A DNA stretch of 64,000 nucleotides from Clostridia bacterium. Lineage in GTDB: Bacteria; Bacillota; Clostridia; Christensenellales; CAG-138. How positions within the stretch are numbered: the stretch's first letter is position 1; each line of letters opens with the position of its first letter. The stretch is from the NCBI GenBank assembly GCA_017448545.1, contig JAFSLH010000001.1, forward strand, positions 104,213-168,212, given 5' to 3'. Positions 25,406 to 33,588 of this stretch are shown piece after piece. The notes under the pieces are model-generated. The model made no database searches. It saw nothing but the letters and a program-made list of their open reading frames with translations, and was not told where the DNA came from. Position numbers and translations under genes: made by a program.

Positions 25406-26713
25406 ATGGAAAAAAGAAACCAGGCGGCAAAACTGATCATTGCAGGCGTTCTCGTTGCGCTTGCGGTGCTGTTTCTCTGCGGCGTGATCGGCGGTAAGGA
25501 TATCCTGTACCATCTCCGGGATCGCAGCGCCATCGGCCCGCTGACACGCTCCGACATCCGGTATCAGACGGTCGAAGCGCCTGCGGCAACGAGCAAGGAC
25601 GGCACGGTAAACGCATCCGATTGGGCGAAGCTGTACCCCTATATCGTGGCGACGATGGGCGATAACGATCAGAATTCCTATGTGGTCGATTATCTCGAAC
25701 AGGACCCGTATCTGGTCAATATCTACGAAGGATTCGGGTTTGCCAAGGATTACGGCAGCGCGCGCGGCCATGAATATACGCTGGAAGACGTCGAAAAAAC
25801 GCAGCGTCCGCACGGAAACGCGAACTGTCTGACCTGCAAAACGCCCAACTTTACAAAACTCGTCAACGATCTCGGCGTCTCGGCGTATACGATGTCGTTC
25901 AACGAAGTGATGGCGTCGATGGAGGAGAACGTTTCCTGCTATAACTGCCACGGCAACGACGCAGGCAACGCCGGCCAGATCACGATCACCCATTCGTATG
26001 TGACGAAAGCGCTCGGCAGCGCGGCCGATTCGATCGACGCGGCGACGCTGTCCTGCGGCCAGTGCCACATCGAGTACTACTTCACGCCGACGGACAAGGA
26101 AACGATGATGCCGTATTCCGACGTTGCATCCATGACGCCGGATGCAATTTTAGCCTATTACGATTCGATGGAAATGCCGGACGGGACGGTGGGCTTCTCC
26201 GACTGGACGCAGGCGAGCACCGGCGCAAAGCTTTTGAAGGCGCAGCATCCGGAGTTCGAAACGTACCTATTGGGTAAGCATGCGTCCATGCTGAACTGCG
26301 CCGACTGCCACATGGCGATTGAGCAGGCGGAGGACGGCACGATATACCACAGCCACAAGATCGAGAGCCCGCTCGAAAACGAAACGCTGCTCTCGAACTG
26401 CGCACAGTGCCACGGCGACACGGATATGGTCGAGATGGTGCATCGGCTGCAGGCGCGCGTGACGGAGCGCGAAACCGCCGTCGGCAATCAGTTGGCAGCG
26501 TTCAACGATGCGCTTGCGGATGCGGTAACGGAGGGAACGATGGACGGGGAATCGCTGGATGCGGTTCGGAAGCTCTATCGCGAAGCACAGTGGTTCTTTG
26601 ACTTCTGCTACGTCGAGAACGCGGAGGGCGCGCACAATTCCGAGCTTGCCTACTACTGTCTCGATACCGCGGAAGCGAGGATTGCCGAAGGTATGGCGCT
26701 GCTCGGGAAATAA
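25406..26713 (+). CDS. nrfA: Ammonia-forming cytochrome c nitrite reductase (NrfA)
   Basis: A 435-aa pentahaem cytochrome c that reduces nitrite to ammonium with six electrons. The five haem motifs are CLTCK (141-145, the catalytic haem with Lys ligand), CYNCH (178-182), CGQCH (217-221), CADCH (298-302) and CAQCH (332-336). The active-site neighbourhood CGQCHIEYYF is typical. The N-terminus keeps one hydrophobic helix (residues about 9-30, KLIIAGVLVALAVLFLC) and may stay as a membrane anchor. The quinol dehydrogenase NrfH, its usual partner, is not encoded here. GATCGGAGGGG precedes ATG 25406. Confidence 0.96.
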   Translation: MEKRNQAAKLIIAGVLVALAVLFLCGVIGGKDILYHLRDRSAIGPLTRSDIRYQTVEAPAATSKDGTVNASDWAKLYPYIVATMGDNDQNSYVVDYLEQDPYLVNIYEGFGFAKDYGSARGHEYTLEDVEKTQRPHGNANCLTCKTPNFTKLVNDLGVSAYTMSFNEVMASMEENVSCYNCHGNDAGNAGQITITHSYVTKALGSAADSIDAATLSCGQCHIEYYFTPTDKETMMPYSDVASMTPDAILAYYDSMEMPDGTVGFSDWTQASTGAKLLKAQHPEFETYLLGKHASMLNCADCHMAIEQAEDGTIYHSHKIESPLENETLLSNCAQCHGDTDMVEMVHRLQARVTERETAVGNQLAAFNDALADAVTEGTMDGESLDAVRKLYREAQWFFDFCYVENAEGAHNSELAYYCLDTAEARIAEGMALLGK

Positions 26714-26729
26714 GCCGGATTTCAGGTTG

Positions 26730-26766
26730 CGCGGCAGGGACGGAATGGTTCTTGCCGCGTTTTGTT
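26730..26766 (+). terminator. Intrinsic terminator or attenuator between nrfA and resB
   Basis: CGCGGCAGGGAC (26730-26741) and GTTCTTGCCGCG (26748-26759) form a 12-bp stem with two G-T pairs and a 6-nt loop, followed by TTTTGTT. It lies within the operon and would lower resBC expression relative to nrfA. Confidence 0.75.
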
Positions 26767-26779
26767 CCAAGGGGTTTTT

Positions 26780-28060
26780 ATGCTGAAAAAGATTTGGAAG
26801 TTCCTGTCCTCTATGACGTTTGCGATCATCCTGCTCGCGCTGCTGTGCGCGGCGTGTGCGGGCGCAAGCTTCCTTCCACAGGGCGAAACGTTTGAATGGT
26901 ACGCGGCGGCGTATTCAGAAACCGCGGCTGCCTGGATTATCGCACTGCAGTTGAACGACGCGTTTCACAGCTGGTGGTTTATCGCGATCGCCGCGTTTCT
27001 GTGCGCAAATCTGCTGCTGTGCAACGTGCTGCGCCTGAAGGGCCTTGTGCAGCGGACGAAATCCGCAGCCGACCCGGCCCGTGCGATACGGCTCGAGCCG
27101 GATGCAGCGGCGGCGGGGATTGCACAGCCGCGCAGCGTGTTTCGCCGGCTCGGGATGCCGAATCCGTCGGAGCACACGGTCGAGGACCGCACCGTTCTGC
27201 TTTCCGGCAAGAACCGGGTCGGGCTCTGGGGCGCGTGGGTCTGCCACGTCGGGATTCTGCTGCTGATCCTCGGTTTCGGCCTCGGACAGTTTACCAAGGC
27301 AGAATACTTCGTCTACGGCGTGCCGGGACAGACGAAACCGATCGACGAAACCGGCCTCATGCTGACGATTGACGATTTCCGGATCGGCCTAAGGGAAGAC
27401 GATACGGTCGAGCAGTACACGGCGGAGATCCGCGTGCAGAATGCCGCGACGGGCGAGGAACAGCGCGCAGCGATCTCGGTAAACCATCCGGGCCGGCTGT
27501 TCGGCATGTCGTTCTATCAGAACGCAACGGGCTGGGCGGCGCGCATCTCGGTCGAAAAGGACGGCGTACCGCTGCAAAGCGAGGTCGTCTGCGCGGGTGA
27601 GGTTCTTCCGATCGCCGATCAGCCGGCGCTTGTAATCTACTTCAGCGCGTTCTACCCGGACTACGTCTATGTGCCCGGTGAAGGGCCGCGGACGGCGAGC
27701 GGACTGCTGAACCATCCGGCGTACTTGTACGCGGTGTATTACAACGGCGAGCTGATCGGCATGAACGTGCTCGAGGCGGACGAAACGATTCGGATCGACG
27801 GTTATACCGTGCAGTTCAGCGACCCGCAAAGCTATACGCTGTTGCAAATCAAACGCGATTCGTTCACCTGGCTTGCGCTGATCGGCGGTCTCGTTACGCT
27901 GATCGGCCTGCTGCTCGCGTTCTATGTGCTGCCGCAAACCGTTTGGGCAGTCTTGGAAGAGGACGGAACGTGGACCGTTTCGGGCGTTTCCGCAAAGCGC
28001 CGGACGATGCTGCGCGAGGAATTGCAGCGCGCGGCGGACGAAGCCAAAGCCGGACAATAA
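26780..28060 (+). CDS. resB: Cytochrome c biogenesis protein ResB (CcsB)
   Basis: A 426-aa membrane protein of the system II cytochrome c maturation pathway. It has three N-terminal hydrophobic segments (KFLSSMTFAIILLALLC near residue 7; SWWFIAIAAFLCANLLL; VCHVGILLLILGFGLG), a large extracytoplasmic domain, and a last helix (LALIGGLVTLIGLLLAFYVL). ResB with ResC brings haem out and attaches it to apocytochrome CXXCH sites. The start ATG 26780 has AAGGGG upstream. ResC follows after 10 nt. Confidence 0.93.
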   Translation: MLKKIWKFLSSMTFAIILLALLCAACAGASFLPQGETFEWYAAAYSETAAAWIIALQLNDAFHSWWFIAIAAFLCANLLLCNVLRLKGLVQRTKSAADPARAIRLEPDAAAAGIAQPRSVFRRLGMPNPSEHTVEDRTVLLSGKNRVGLWGAWVCHVGILLLILGFGLGQFTKAEYFVYGVPGQTKPIDETGLMLTIDDFRIGLREDDTVEQYTAEIRVQNAATGEEQRAAISVNHPGRLFGMSFYQNATGWAARISVEKDGVPLQSEVVCAGEVLPIADQPALVIYFSAFYPDYVYVPGEGPRTASGLLNHPAYLYAVYYNGELIGMNVLEADETIRIDGYTVQFSDPQSYTLLQIKRDSFTWLALIGGLVTLIGLLLAFYVLPQTVWAVLEEDGTWTVSGVSAKRRTMLREELQRAADEAKAGQ

Positions 28061-28070
28061 GGAGGATATC

Positions 28071-28886
28071 ATGCTGCAACTGGAAAAGATTCTGTTCATT
28101 GCCGTGCTGGCGCTGTACTTTGCGGCGATGATCCTGTATTTCATTTATATCGCAAGTAAAAAAGAGACGGTTGCGAAGATTGCGATCGTCCTGCAGATCG
28201 CCGGGCTTGCGCTGCACACGGTCGCCATCGTGTGCCGCGGGATCGGCGCGGGCCGTCTGCCGCTCACGAATCAGTACGAGTTTGCGACGGCGTTCGCATG
28301 GGGCCTGTGCCTCGTCAGTATGATTTTTCTGCTGCGGTTCCGCTTCCCGGTCTTGGGCGCGTTTTCCGCACCGATCGTCTTTCTGATTATCGGTTATGCC
28401 GCGCTGCAGAATAAGCAAGTCAACGAGCTGATGCCGGCGCTGCAGAGCAATTGGCTCGGCTTCCACGTTTCGACGGCGATTATCGCCTACGGTTCGTTCG
28501 GCGTGGCGTTCGTGCTGTCCATCCTGTTTCTGCTGCGGGATCGCGCGCAGGAAGGCAGCTTCTGGGATCGGCACGTTCCCGACAAGGAAAAACTCGATCT
28601 CATCAGCTACCGGAGCGTAACGCTCGGTCTCTTGTTTTTGACGTTCTGCATCATCACCGGCGCGATCTGGGCCGAGCGCGCGTGGGGCAGCTATTGGTCG
28701 TGGGATCAGAAGGAGGTCTGGTCGCTCGTGACGTGGCTTGTCTATGCGGCCTATCTGCATCTTCGGATTCGCCGCGGCTGGCGGGGGAAAGCCGCCGCCA
28801 TCTTCGCCGTGATCGGGTTCGCGTGTGTGATCTTCACGTATATCGGCGTCAACACTTTCCTGCCCAGCGTGCACAGCTATCGCTGA
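28071..28886 (+). CDS. resC: Cytochrome c biogenesis protein ResC (CcsA)
   Basis: A 271-aa membrane protein with about eight helices and the haem-handling WWD motif GSYWSWDQKEVWSLVTW near residue 205. It forms the system II haem lyase with ResB. NrfA needs a lyase that accepts CXXCK; in Wolinella the fused CcsBA homologue NrfI does this, so this pair may have that role. AAGGAGG lies just upstream of ATG 28071. A longer in-frame start at 27924 lies inside resB and is unlikely. Confidence 0.93.
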   Translation: MLQLEKILFIAVLALYFAAMILYFIYIASKKETVAKIAIVLQIAGLALHTVAIVCRGIGAGRLPLTNQYEFATAFAWGLCLVSMIFLLRFRFPVLGAFSAPIVFLIIGYAALQNKQVNELMPALQSNWLGFHVSTAIIAYGSFGVAFVLSILFLLRDRAQEGSFWDRHVPDKEKLDLISYRSVTLGLLFLTFCIITGAIWAERAWGSYWSWDQKEVWSLVTWLVYAAYLHLRIRRGWRGKAAAIFAVIGFACVIFTYIGVNTFLPSVHSYR

Positions 28887-28897
28887 ACTCCAAAAAA

Positions 28898-28935
28898 CGG
28901 GAGACTGTCCGAAACGGCAGTCTCCCGATTTAGTT
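28898..28935. terminator. Terminator shared by resC and putP
   Basis: CGGGAGACTG (28898-28907) and CAGTCTCCCG (28918-28927) form a perfect 10-bp stem. TTTAGTTTTTG follows on the plus strand and GTTTTTTGG on the minus strand. Confidence 0.88.
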
Positions 28936-28942
28936 TTTGGAC

Positions 28943-30388
28943 TCAGTCTTCGTACGAAACGGCGCTGTCAAAGAGCGCTTCCGTTTCCGCCGAGGGCTTG
29001 GGCGAAAGCAGCGTCACAACGACGGCGACGATCGCGCTCATAAGGAAGCCGGGGATGATCTCATAGATGCCGGTCGAGGACAGGAACACAAGCCAGAGAA
29101 TATCCACGGCAGCGCCCGCAACGATGCCCGCCACCGCGCCGGAGAACGTGAACCGCTTCCAGTACAGGCTCAGCAGAATCACGGGCCCGAACGCTGCGCC
29201 GAAGATGCCCCAGGCGTTTTCGACAAGACTCATAATCGAGCCGGAACCGGGGCTTTTGGCGATCACAAGCGCCGCAACCGCGATCAGCAGAACGACGCCG
29301 CGGCCGACCCACTGCATTTCCTTGTCGCCGGCCTTGTTCTTCCGCAGGATCGGACGGTACACGTCGCTCGTCAGCGCGGACGCAGCCGAAAGCAGCTGAC
29401 TGTCCGCGGTGCTCATCGACGCGGCAAGGATCGCGGAAAGCAGGATGCCGGAAACGATCGCGGGGAACAGCTTCCGAACCATCTCAATAAAGACGAGCGA
29501 GGAATCGACCGAAGCCGCGCCGTCCGAACTGAACAGGATCCGGCCGAGAATGCCGACCGCCGTTGCGAAGCCGAGGATCAGAAGCGTCCAGCCGATGCCG
29601 ATGCCTGCCGACTTCTTCACGTCTTTTTGCGACCGCAGCGACAGGAAACGGATGATGATATGCGGCATTCCGAAATAACCTAGACCCCAGCCGAGTCCGG
29701 AAACGACGGACTTCCAGTCCGCGAACGCGTTCCAGTATGCCGCGGTCTGCCCGGTTGTCACCGAAAAATCAATTGCGCCGAGGGCGAAGATCGGGGCGAG
29801 CATCAAAGCGCCGAGCATCAGAAGCCCCTGGAAGAAGTCCGTCCAGCAAACCGCCGAGAACCCGCCGAAGAACGTATAGGCGATGATGACCGCCGCGGCA
29901 AGGTACATCGCAATCTGCGGATCGATCCCGATGACCGTGTGGAACAGCGTTCCGCACGCCTTGATGCTCGACGCCGCATAGATTGTGTAGGCGAACAGGA
30001 ACACGGCGGCGCAAAGCACCTGCAGCACCTTGGACTTCGAAAGGAAGCGGTTCGTCAGGTACTGCGGAATCGTGATCGAGTCATTGGCCGCAAGGCTGAA
30101 CTTGCGCAGGCGCGGCGCTTCCGCGATCCAGCTCAGCGTATAGCCGAGCAGCAGCCCGACCGGAATCCAGATCTGCCCGAGACCCTTTGCGAAGATCGCG
30201 GCAGGCATGCCCATCAGAACCCATGCGCTCATGTCCGACGCACCGGCCGAAAGCGCGGTCACCCAGGGGCCCATTTTCCGGCCGCCGAGGAAGTACATCT
30301 TCTCACCGCCGTTTTTCGTCCGCAGGAAGAAGTAGACGCCGATCCCGATCATAAAGACCAGATACAGAATAAATACGATCAGTTCCAT
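28943..30388 (-). CDS. putP: Sodium/proline symporter PutP
   Basis: A 481-aa member of the sodium:solute symporter family with 12-13 membrane helices. SAGASDMSAWVLMGMPAA near residue 48 and the segment GYFGMPHIIIRFLS match PutP, which imports proline with Na+. I chose ATG 30388, with GGAG upstream. A frame extension to 30514 would run through the operator region. The facing lysR gene probably controls it. Proline could serve as fermentation substrate or osmolyte. Confidence 0.92.
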   Translation of the reverse strand: MELIVFILYLVFMIGIGVYFFLRTKNGGEKMYFLGGRKMGPWVTALSAGASDMSAWVLMGMPAAIFAKGLGQIWIPVGLLLGYTLSWIAEAPRLRKFSLAANDSITIPQYLTNRFLSKSKVLQVLCAAVFLFAYTIYAASSIKACGTLFHTVIGIDPQIAMYLAAAVIIAYTFFGGFSAVCWTDFFQGLLMLGALMLAPIFALGAIDFSVTTGQTAAYWNAFADWKSVVSGLGWGLGYFGMPHIIIRFLSLRSQKDVKKSAGIGIGWTLLILGFATAVGILGRILFSSDGAASVDSSLVFIEMVRKLFPAIVSGILLSAILAASMSTADSQLLSAASALTSDVYRPILRKNKAGDKEMQWVGRGVVLLIAVAALVIAKSPGSGSIMSLVENAWGIFGAAFGPVILLSLYWKRFTFSGAVAGIVAGAAVDILWLVFLSSTGIYEIIPGFLMSAIVAVVVTLLSPKPSAETEALFDSAVSYED

Positions 30389-30434
30389 ACGTTTTTGCTC
30401 CGATTTCTCTTGCTTTTGGTTGGAAGATATATTA

Positions 30435-30452
30435 TCATAGAGCCATCTATGA
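30435..30452. promoter_or_regulatory. Palindrome between putP and lysR, likely LysR-type site
   Basis: TCATAGA (30435-30441) and TCTATGA (30446-30452) form a perfect dyad with 4 nt between. It has the ATAG-N6-CTAT form seen in LysR-type operators. A second small dyad, GCGAA-TAT-TTCGC, lies at 30458-30470. Confidence 0.6.
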
Positions 30453-30513
30453 GAAAAGCGAATATTTCGCATGAAATACATGATAATATGGAATGGATAG
30501 GGAGGGGAGCGCA

Positions 30514-31380
30514 ATGGATGACGGGCTGCAAAAATACCGCGCGTTCAAGATCGCGGCGGAGGCGGGGAGCTTTACCCGCGCCGCAGAGCGAATGAATTAC
30601 ACGCAATCCGGCGTGAGCCGCATGATCGCGGAGCTGGAATCCGACTGGCGGCTGAGCCTTTTGGAACGCAGCAAAAGCGGCGTTCGGCTGACGTCGGACG
30701 GAACGGTGCTGCTGCCGCGCGTGAACCGCCTTCTGGAGGAAGCGGAGAAGCTGCAGATGGAGATCGACTCGCTGAACGGGCTGCAGTCCGGCCTGATCCG
30801 GATCGGAACGTTTTCGAGCGCAGCGACCTATTGGCTGCCGAACATCATCCGCGAGTTTCAGAAGGACTACCCGAACATCGGCTACGAAATCCTGCTCGGC
30901 GATTATACGGAAATCGAGGACTGGGTGCTGTCCGGGACGGTGGACTGCGGCTTCAACCGGCTGCCGACGAGCCCGGAACTCGAGGAAATCTTTCTGGAGC
31001 AGGATCGGCTGGTCGCGATTCTGCCGGAAGCGCATCCGCTGACCGCATTCGACCGCGTGCCGCTGTCCGCGCTGTGCGACGAGCCGTTCATGCTGCTCGA
31101 AAAGGGCGCAAAGGCGGAGGTTTCGGAGATTTTCGAGCGCAACCGTCTGCAGCCGAACGTTCACTTCACGACGTGGGACGACTATGCGGTCATGTCGATG
31201 GTGGAGGCGGGTCTCGGCATCAGCATTGTGCCGGAACTAATCCTGAAGCGCGCGCCGTACCGGATCGCCGTGCGCGAGCTGGACGTTCCGGCGATCCGGC
31301 GGATCGGCCTGACGTTCCGCAGCCGCAAGGACGTTTCCGCCGCGGTGCGGAAATTCATGGAGTATCTGCCGTACCGGTGA
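30514..31380 (+). CDS. LysR family transcriptional regulator
   Basis: A 288-aa regulator. The winged helix is residues 4-62 (FTRAAERMNYTQSGVSRMIA) and the effector-binding domain about 90-285. It is divergent from putP with a palindrome in the shared region, so putP or the downstream aminotransferase is the expected target. The start ATG 30514 follows GGGAGGGG by 6 nt; the upstream ATG at 30493 would have no ribosome site. Confidence 0.9.
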   Translation: MDDGLQKYRAFKIAAEAGSFTRAAERMNYTQSGVSRMIAELESDWRLSLLERSKSGVRLTSDGTVLLPRVNRLLEEAEKLQMEIDSLNGLQSGLIRIGTFSSAATYWLPNIIREFQKDYPNIGYEILLGDYTEIEDWVLSGTVDCGFNRLPTSPELEEIFLEQDRLVAILPEAHPLTAFDRVPLSALCDEPFMLLEKGAKAEVSEIFERNRLQPNVHFTTWDDYAVMSMVEAGLGISIVPELILKRAPYRIAVRELDVPAIRRIGLTFRSRKDVSAAVRKFMEYLPYR

Positions 31381-31404
31381 GGCGCCGGAATGTGCGGTTC
31401 GGGG

Positions 31405-31433
31405 TTGACAAACCGGGCCAAAAGGGATAATAT
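31405..31433 (+). promoter_or_regulatory. Promoter of the aminotransferase gene
   Basis: Consensus TTGACA (31405-31410), a 17-nt spacer and TAATAT (31428-31433). Confidence 0.72.
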
Positions 31434-31462
31434 ATTATCAATTACGGAATGGAGATCGAAGC

Positions 31463-32677
31463 ATGAGAACCTTTGAAAAATCCACAAAACTGGATAACGT
31501 CTGTTACGATATCCGCGGTCCGGTCATGGACGAAGCGAACCGCATGATGGCGAACGGCGAACGGATCGTTCGGCTGAACATCGGCAACCCGGCGCCGTTC
31601 GGCTTCCGCGCGCCGGATGCAATCTTAGAGAAAATGAGCGAAAACCTTCCGAATACGGAGGGGTATTCCGATTCCAAGGGCCTGCCGGAAGCGCGGGAAG
31701 CGATTCTCGCCTATTGTCAGTCTAAGGGCCTGCCGAACGTTACCGTCAACGATATTTATACGGGCAACGGCGTTTCGGAACTGATTCAGCTTTCGATGCA
31801 GGCGCTTCTGAACAACGGAGACGAAGTGCTGGTGCCTTCGCCGGACTACCCGCTTTGGACGGCTTCCGTCACGCTTGCGGGCGGCAAGGCCGTGCATTAC
31901 CTTTGCGACGAGCAGAGCGAGTGGAACCCGGATCTTAGGGATATGGCGTCGAAGATTTCCGACAAGACCAAGGCGATCGTCGTCATCAATCCGAATAACC
32001 CGACCGGCGCGCTCTATCCCGACGAGATTCTGCAGGGCATCGTCCGGCTTGCGCGGGAACACGATCTGATCCTGTTTGCGGATGAAATTTACGACCGGCT
32101 CGTCATGGACGGGCGCAGCCATACGGCGCTTGCGTCGCTCGCGCCCGATCTGATGACGGTTTCGCTGAACGGACTCAGCAAATCGCACCTGATCGCCGGA
32201 TACCGCTGCGGCTGGATGGCGCTTTGCGGCGACAAATCCCGCGCCAAGGGGTATATCGAGGGCATCAACCTGCTTTCGTCGATGCGCCTTTGCTCCAACG
32301 TGCCCGCGCAGTCGCTGATTCCGGTTGCGCTTGCGAATCTGGAATCCACAAAGGAACTGCTGGTGCCGGGCGGCCGCGTCTATGAGCAGCGCGAGTTTAT
32401 CTATCGCGCGATCAACGACATTCCGGGCGTTTCGGTCGTCAAGCCGAAGGCGGCGTTCTATATGTTCCCGAAGCTCGATATCGAGCGGTTCGGCATCACG
32501 GACGACGAGCGGTTCGTGCTCGACTTTCTGCGCGAAAAGAAGATTCTGTTCACGCACGGCGGCGGCTTCCATTGGCCGCATCCCGACCATTTCCGCCTGA
32601 TCTACCTGCCCTGCATCGAGGACCTGCAGCTTGCCGCAAAGGAACTGAAGGACTTCCTTGCCACCTACCATCAATAA
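31463..32677 (+). CDS. PLP-dependent aminotransferase, alanine aminotransferase-like
   Basis: A 404-aa class I/II aminotransferase. It shows INPNNPTGALYP, the aspartate contact FADEIYDRL, and the PLP lysine in NGLSKSHLIAGYRCGW. The N-terminal NIGNPAPFGF and the overall length match the AlaA/AlaT group, which converts pyruvate and glutamate to alanine and 2-oxoglutarate. Specificity is inferred from similarity. A GGAG site precedes ATG 31463. It is monocistronic with its own promoter and terminator. Confidence 0.9.
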   Translation: MRTFEKSTKLDNVCYDIRGPVMDEANRMMANGERIVRLNIGNPAPFGFRAPDAILEKMSENLPNTEGYSDSKGLPEAREAILAYCQSKGLPNVTVNDIYTGNGVSELIQLSMQALLNNGDEVLVPSPDYPLWTASVTLAGGKAVHYLCDEQSEWNPDLRDMASKISDKTKAIVVINPNNPTGALYPDEILQGIVRLAREHDLILFADEIYDRLVMDGRSHTALASLAPDLMTVSLNGLSKSHLIAGYRCGWMALCGDKSRAKGYIEGINLLSSMRLCSNVPAQSLIPVALANLESTKELLVPGGRVYEQREFIYRAINDIPGVSVVKPKAAFYMFPKLDIERFGITDDERFVLDFLREKKILFTHGGGFHWPHPDHFRLIYLPCIEDLQLAAKELKDFLATYHQ

Positions 32678-32693
32678 GAATCGCTATGAAACA

Positions 32694-32725
32694 GCCCGGG
32701 GAGCGCATCCCCGGGCATGTTGCTT
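32694..32725 (+). terminator. Terminator of the aminotransferase gene
   Basis: GCCCGGGGA (32694-32702) and TCCCCGGGC (32708-32716) form a perfect 9-bp stem; ATGTTGCTTTT follows. Confidence 0.72.
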
Positions 32726-32734
32726 TTATGCGGT

Positions 32735-33010
32735 TCAAAGGGCGGGGTCGATGAAAAAGCGCAGCGACGAGTTGGCCGCAGCGTCGGAAAAGACGCGGAG
32801 CAGCCCGTCGCCGTATTCGCCGAGCGCGTCGCAAATCGCGTCCGGATGCCGCAGAATCAGGATCGTATCCGGGCCGAGCGTTTGCAGACAGTCGTACAGA
32901 GCGTCGAGATTGTGTCCGTAATACGCCGGAAGCCGGAGCGTTTCGGCAAGGTACCGGTGCGCTTCATCGCGATCCGTCATGCGCGCGCCGTCCAATGTAA
33001 TGATCTGCAT
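32735..33010 (-). CDS. Barstar family ribonuclease inhibitor
   Basis: A 91-aa protein. LPAYYGHNLDALYDCLQTL matches the barnase-binding helix of barstar, including the acidic residue that blocks the RNase active site. It is cytoplasmic and would protect the cell from the RNase encoded immediately upstream, whose stop is 1 nt before this start. GGAGG lies inside the end of the RNase gene, so translation of the two is coupled. Confidence 0.9.
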   Translation of the reverse strand: MQIITLDGARMTDRDEAHRYLAETLRLPAYYGHNLDALYDCLQTLGPDTILILRHPDAICDALGEYGDGLLRVFSDAAANSSLRFFIDPAL

Positions 33011-33011
33011 C

Positions 33012-33563
33012 TCAGTTTCCTCCGTATAGCTGCGTAAAGGATTCGTAGTGGTCGTCCGTGTAGAAGATCAGGCCGTCGCCGGAATAGACGATCCGCTTTG
33101 CGCCGCGGGACTTTGCGCCGAGCGTGTCGATATCGCATTCCCAATAGGTACGCCCCGACGCGATCGGGAGCAGCTTTTCATAGTTCCCAAACCGGTCGCC
33201 GCCGATGCACTTGCCCGGCGCGTACCGCTCGAGCGATCCGCCGCTCCAGCCGAGCGATTCCGCCTCCGCCTTGGTGATATAGTTGGAGGGCAGATGCCCG
33301 TAGAGGTGCAGATACAGCGCAACGTCGTCCTTCCCGTCGTAAACGCCGTCCTCCGAAACGGGCGCCGCCGTCGGCGCTTGGGTCGGGCTCGCGGTCGACG
33401 GGTCGGAAACGGGAACCGTCGCAAGCGGCGCAGGCGTCATCTGCTGCGGTTCCGCCGTCCAAAGGTCGATTTGCGGCGTCGGCACGGAGAAGACGCATCC
33501 GAGGGCCGACAGCGCCAGCACGAGACCGAGCCACAGGCACAGAAGTTTCGTTCGTTGTTTCAT
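33012..33563 (-). CDS. Exported barnase-type ribonuclease
   Basis: A 183-aa microbial RNase. An N-terminal hydrophobic segment (LLCLWLGLVLALSALGC) looks like a signal peptide, possibly lipoprotein-type with Cys23. A Pro/Thr/Ala-rich spacer (residues about 28-70) follows, then a full barnase domain (about 72-183): LPSNYITKAEAESLGWSGGS, GGDRFGNYEKLLP. The catalytic Glu, Arg and His of barnase correspond to E142, R157 and H172, so it should be active. CGGAGG precedes ATG 33563. Barnase before barstar in one operon, downstream of spoIID and a tRNA methyltransferase gene, is unusual. Confidence 0.92.
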   Translation of the reverse strand: MKQRTKLLCLWLGLVLALSALGCVFSVPTPQIDLWTAEPQQMTPAPLATVPVSDPSTASPTQAPTAAPVSEDGVYDGKDDVALYLHLYGHLPSNYITKAEAESLGWSGGSLERYAPGKCIGGDRFGNYEKLLPIASGRTYWECDIDTLGAKSRGAKRIVYSGDGLIFYTDDHYESFTQLYGGN

Positions 33564-33588
33564 AATTCCTCCGAATCAGAATCGGGTG

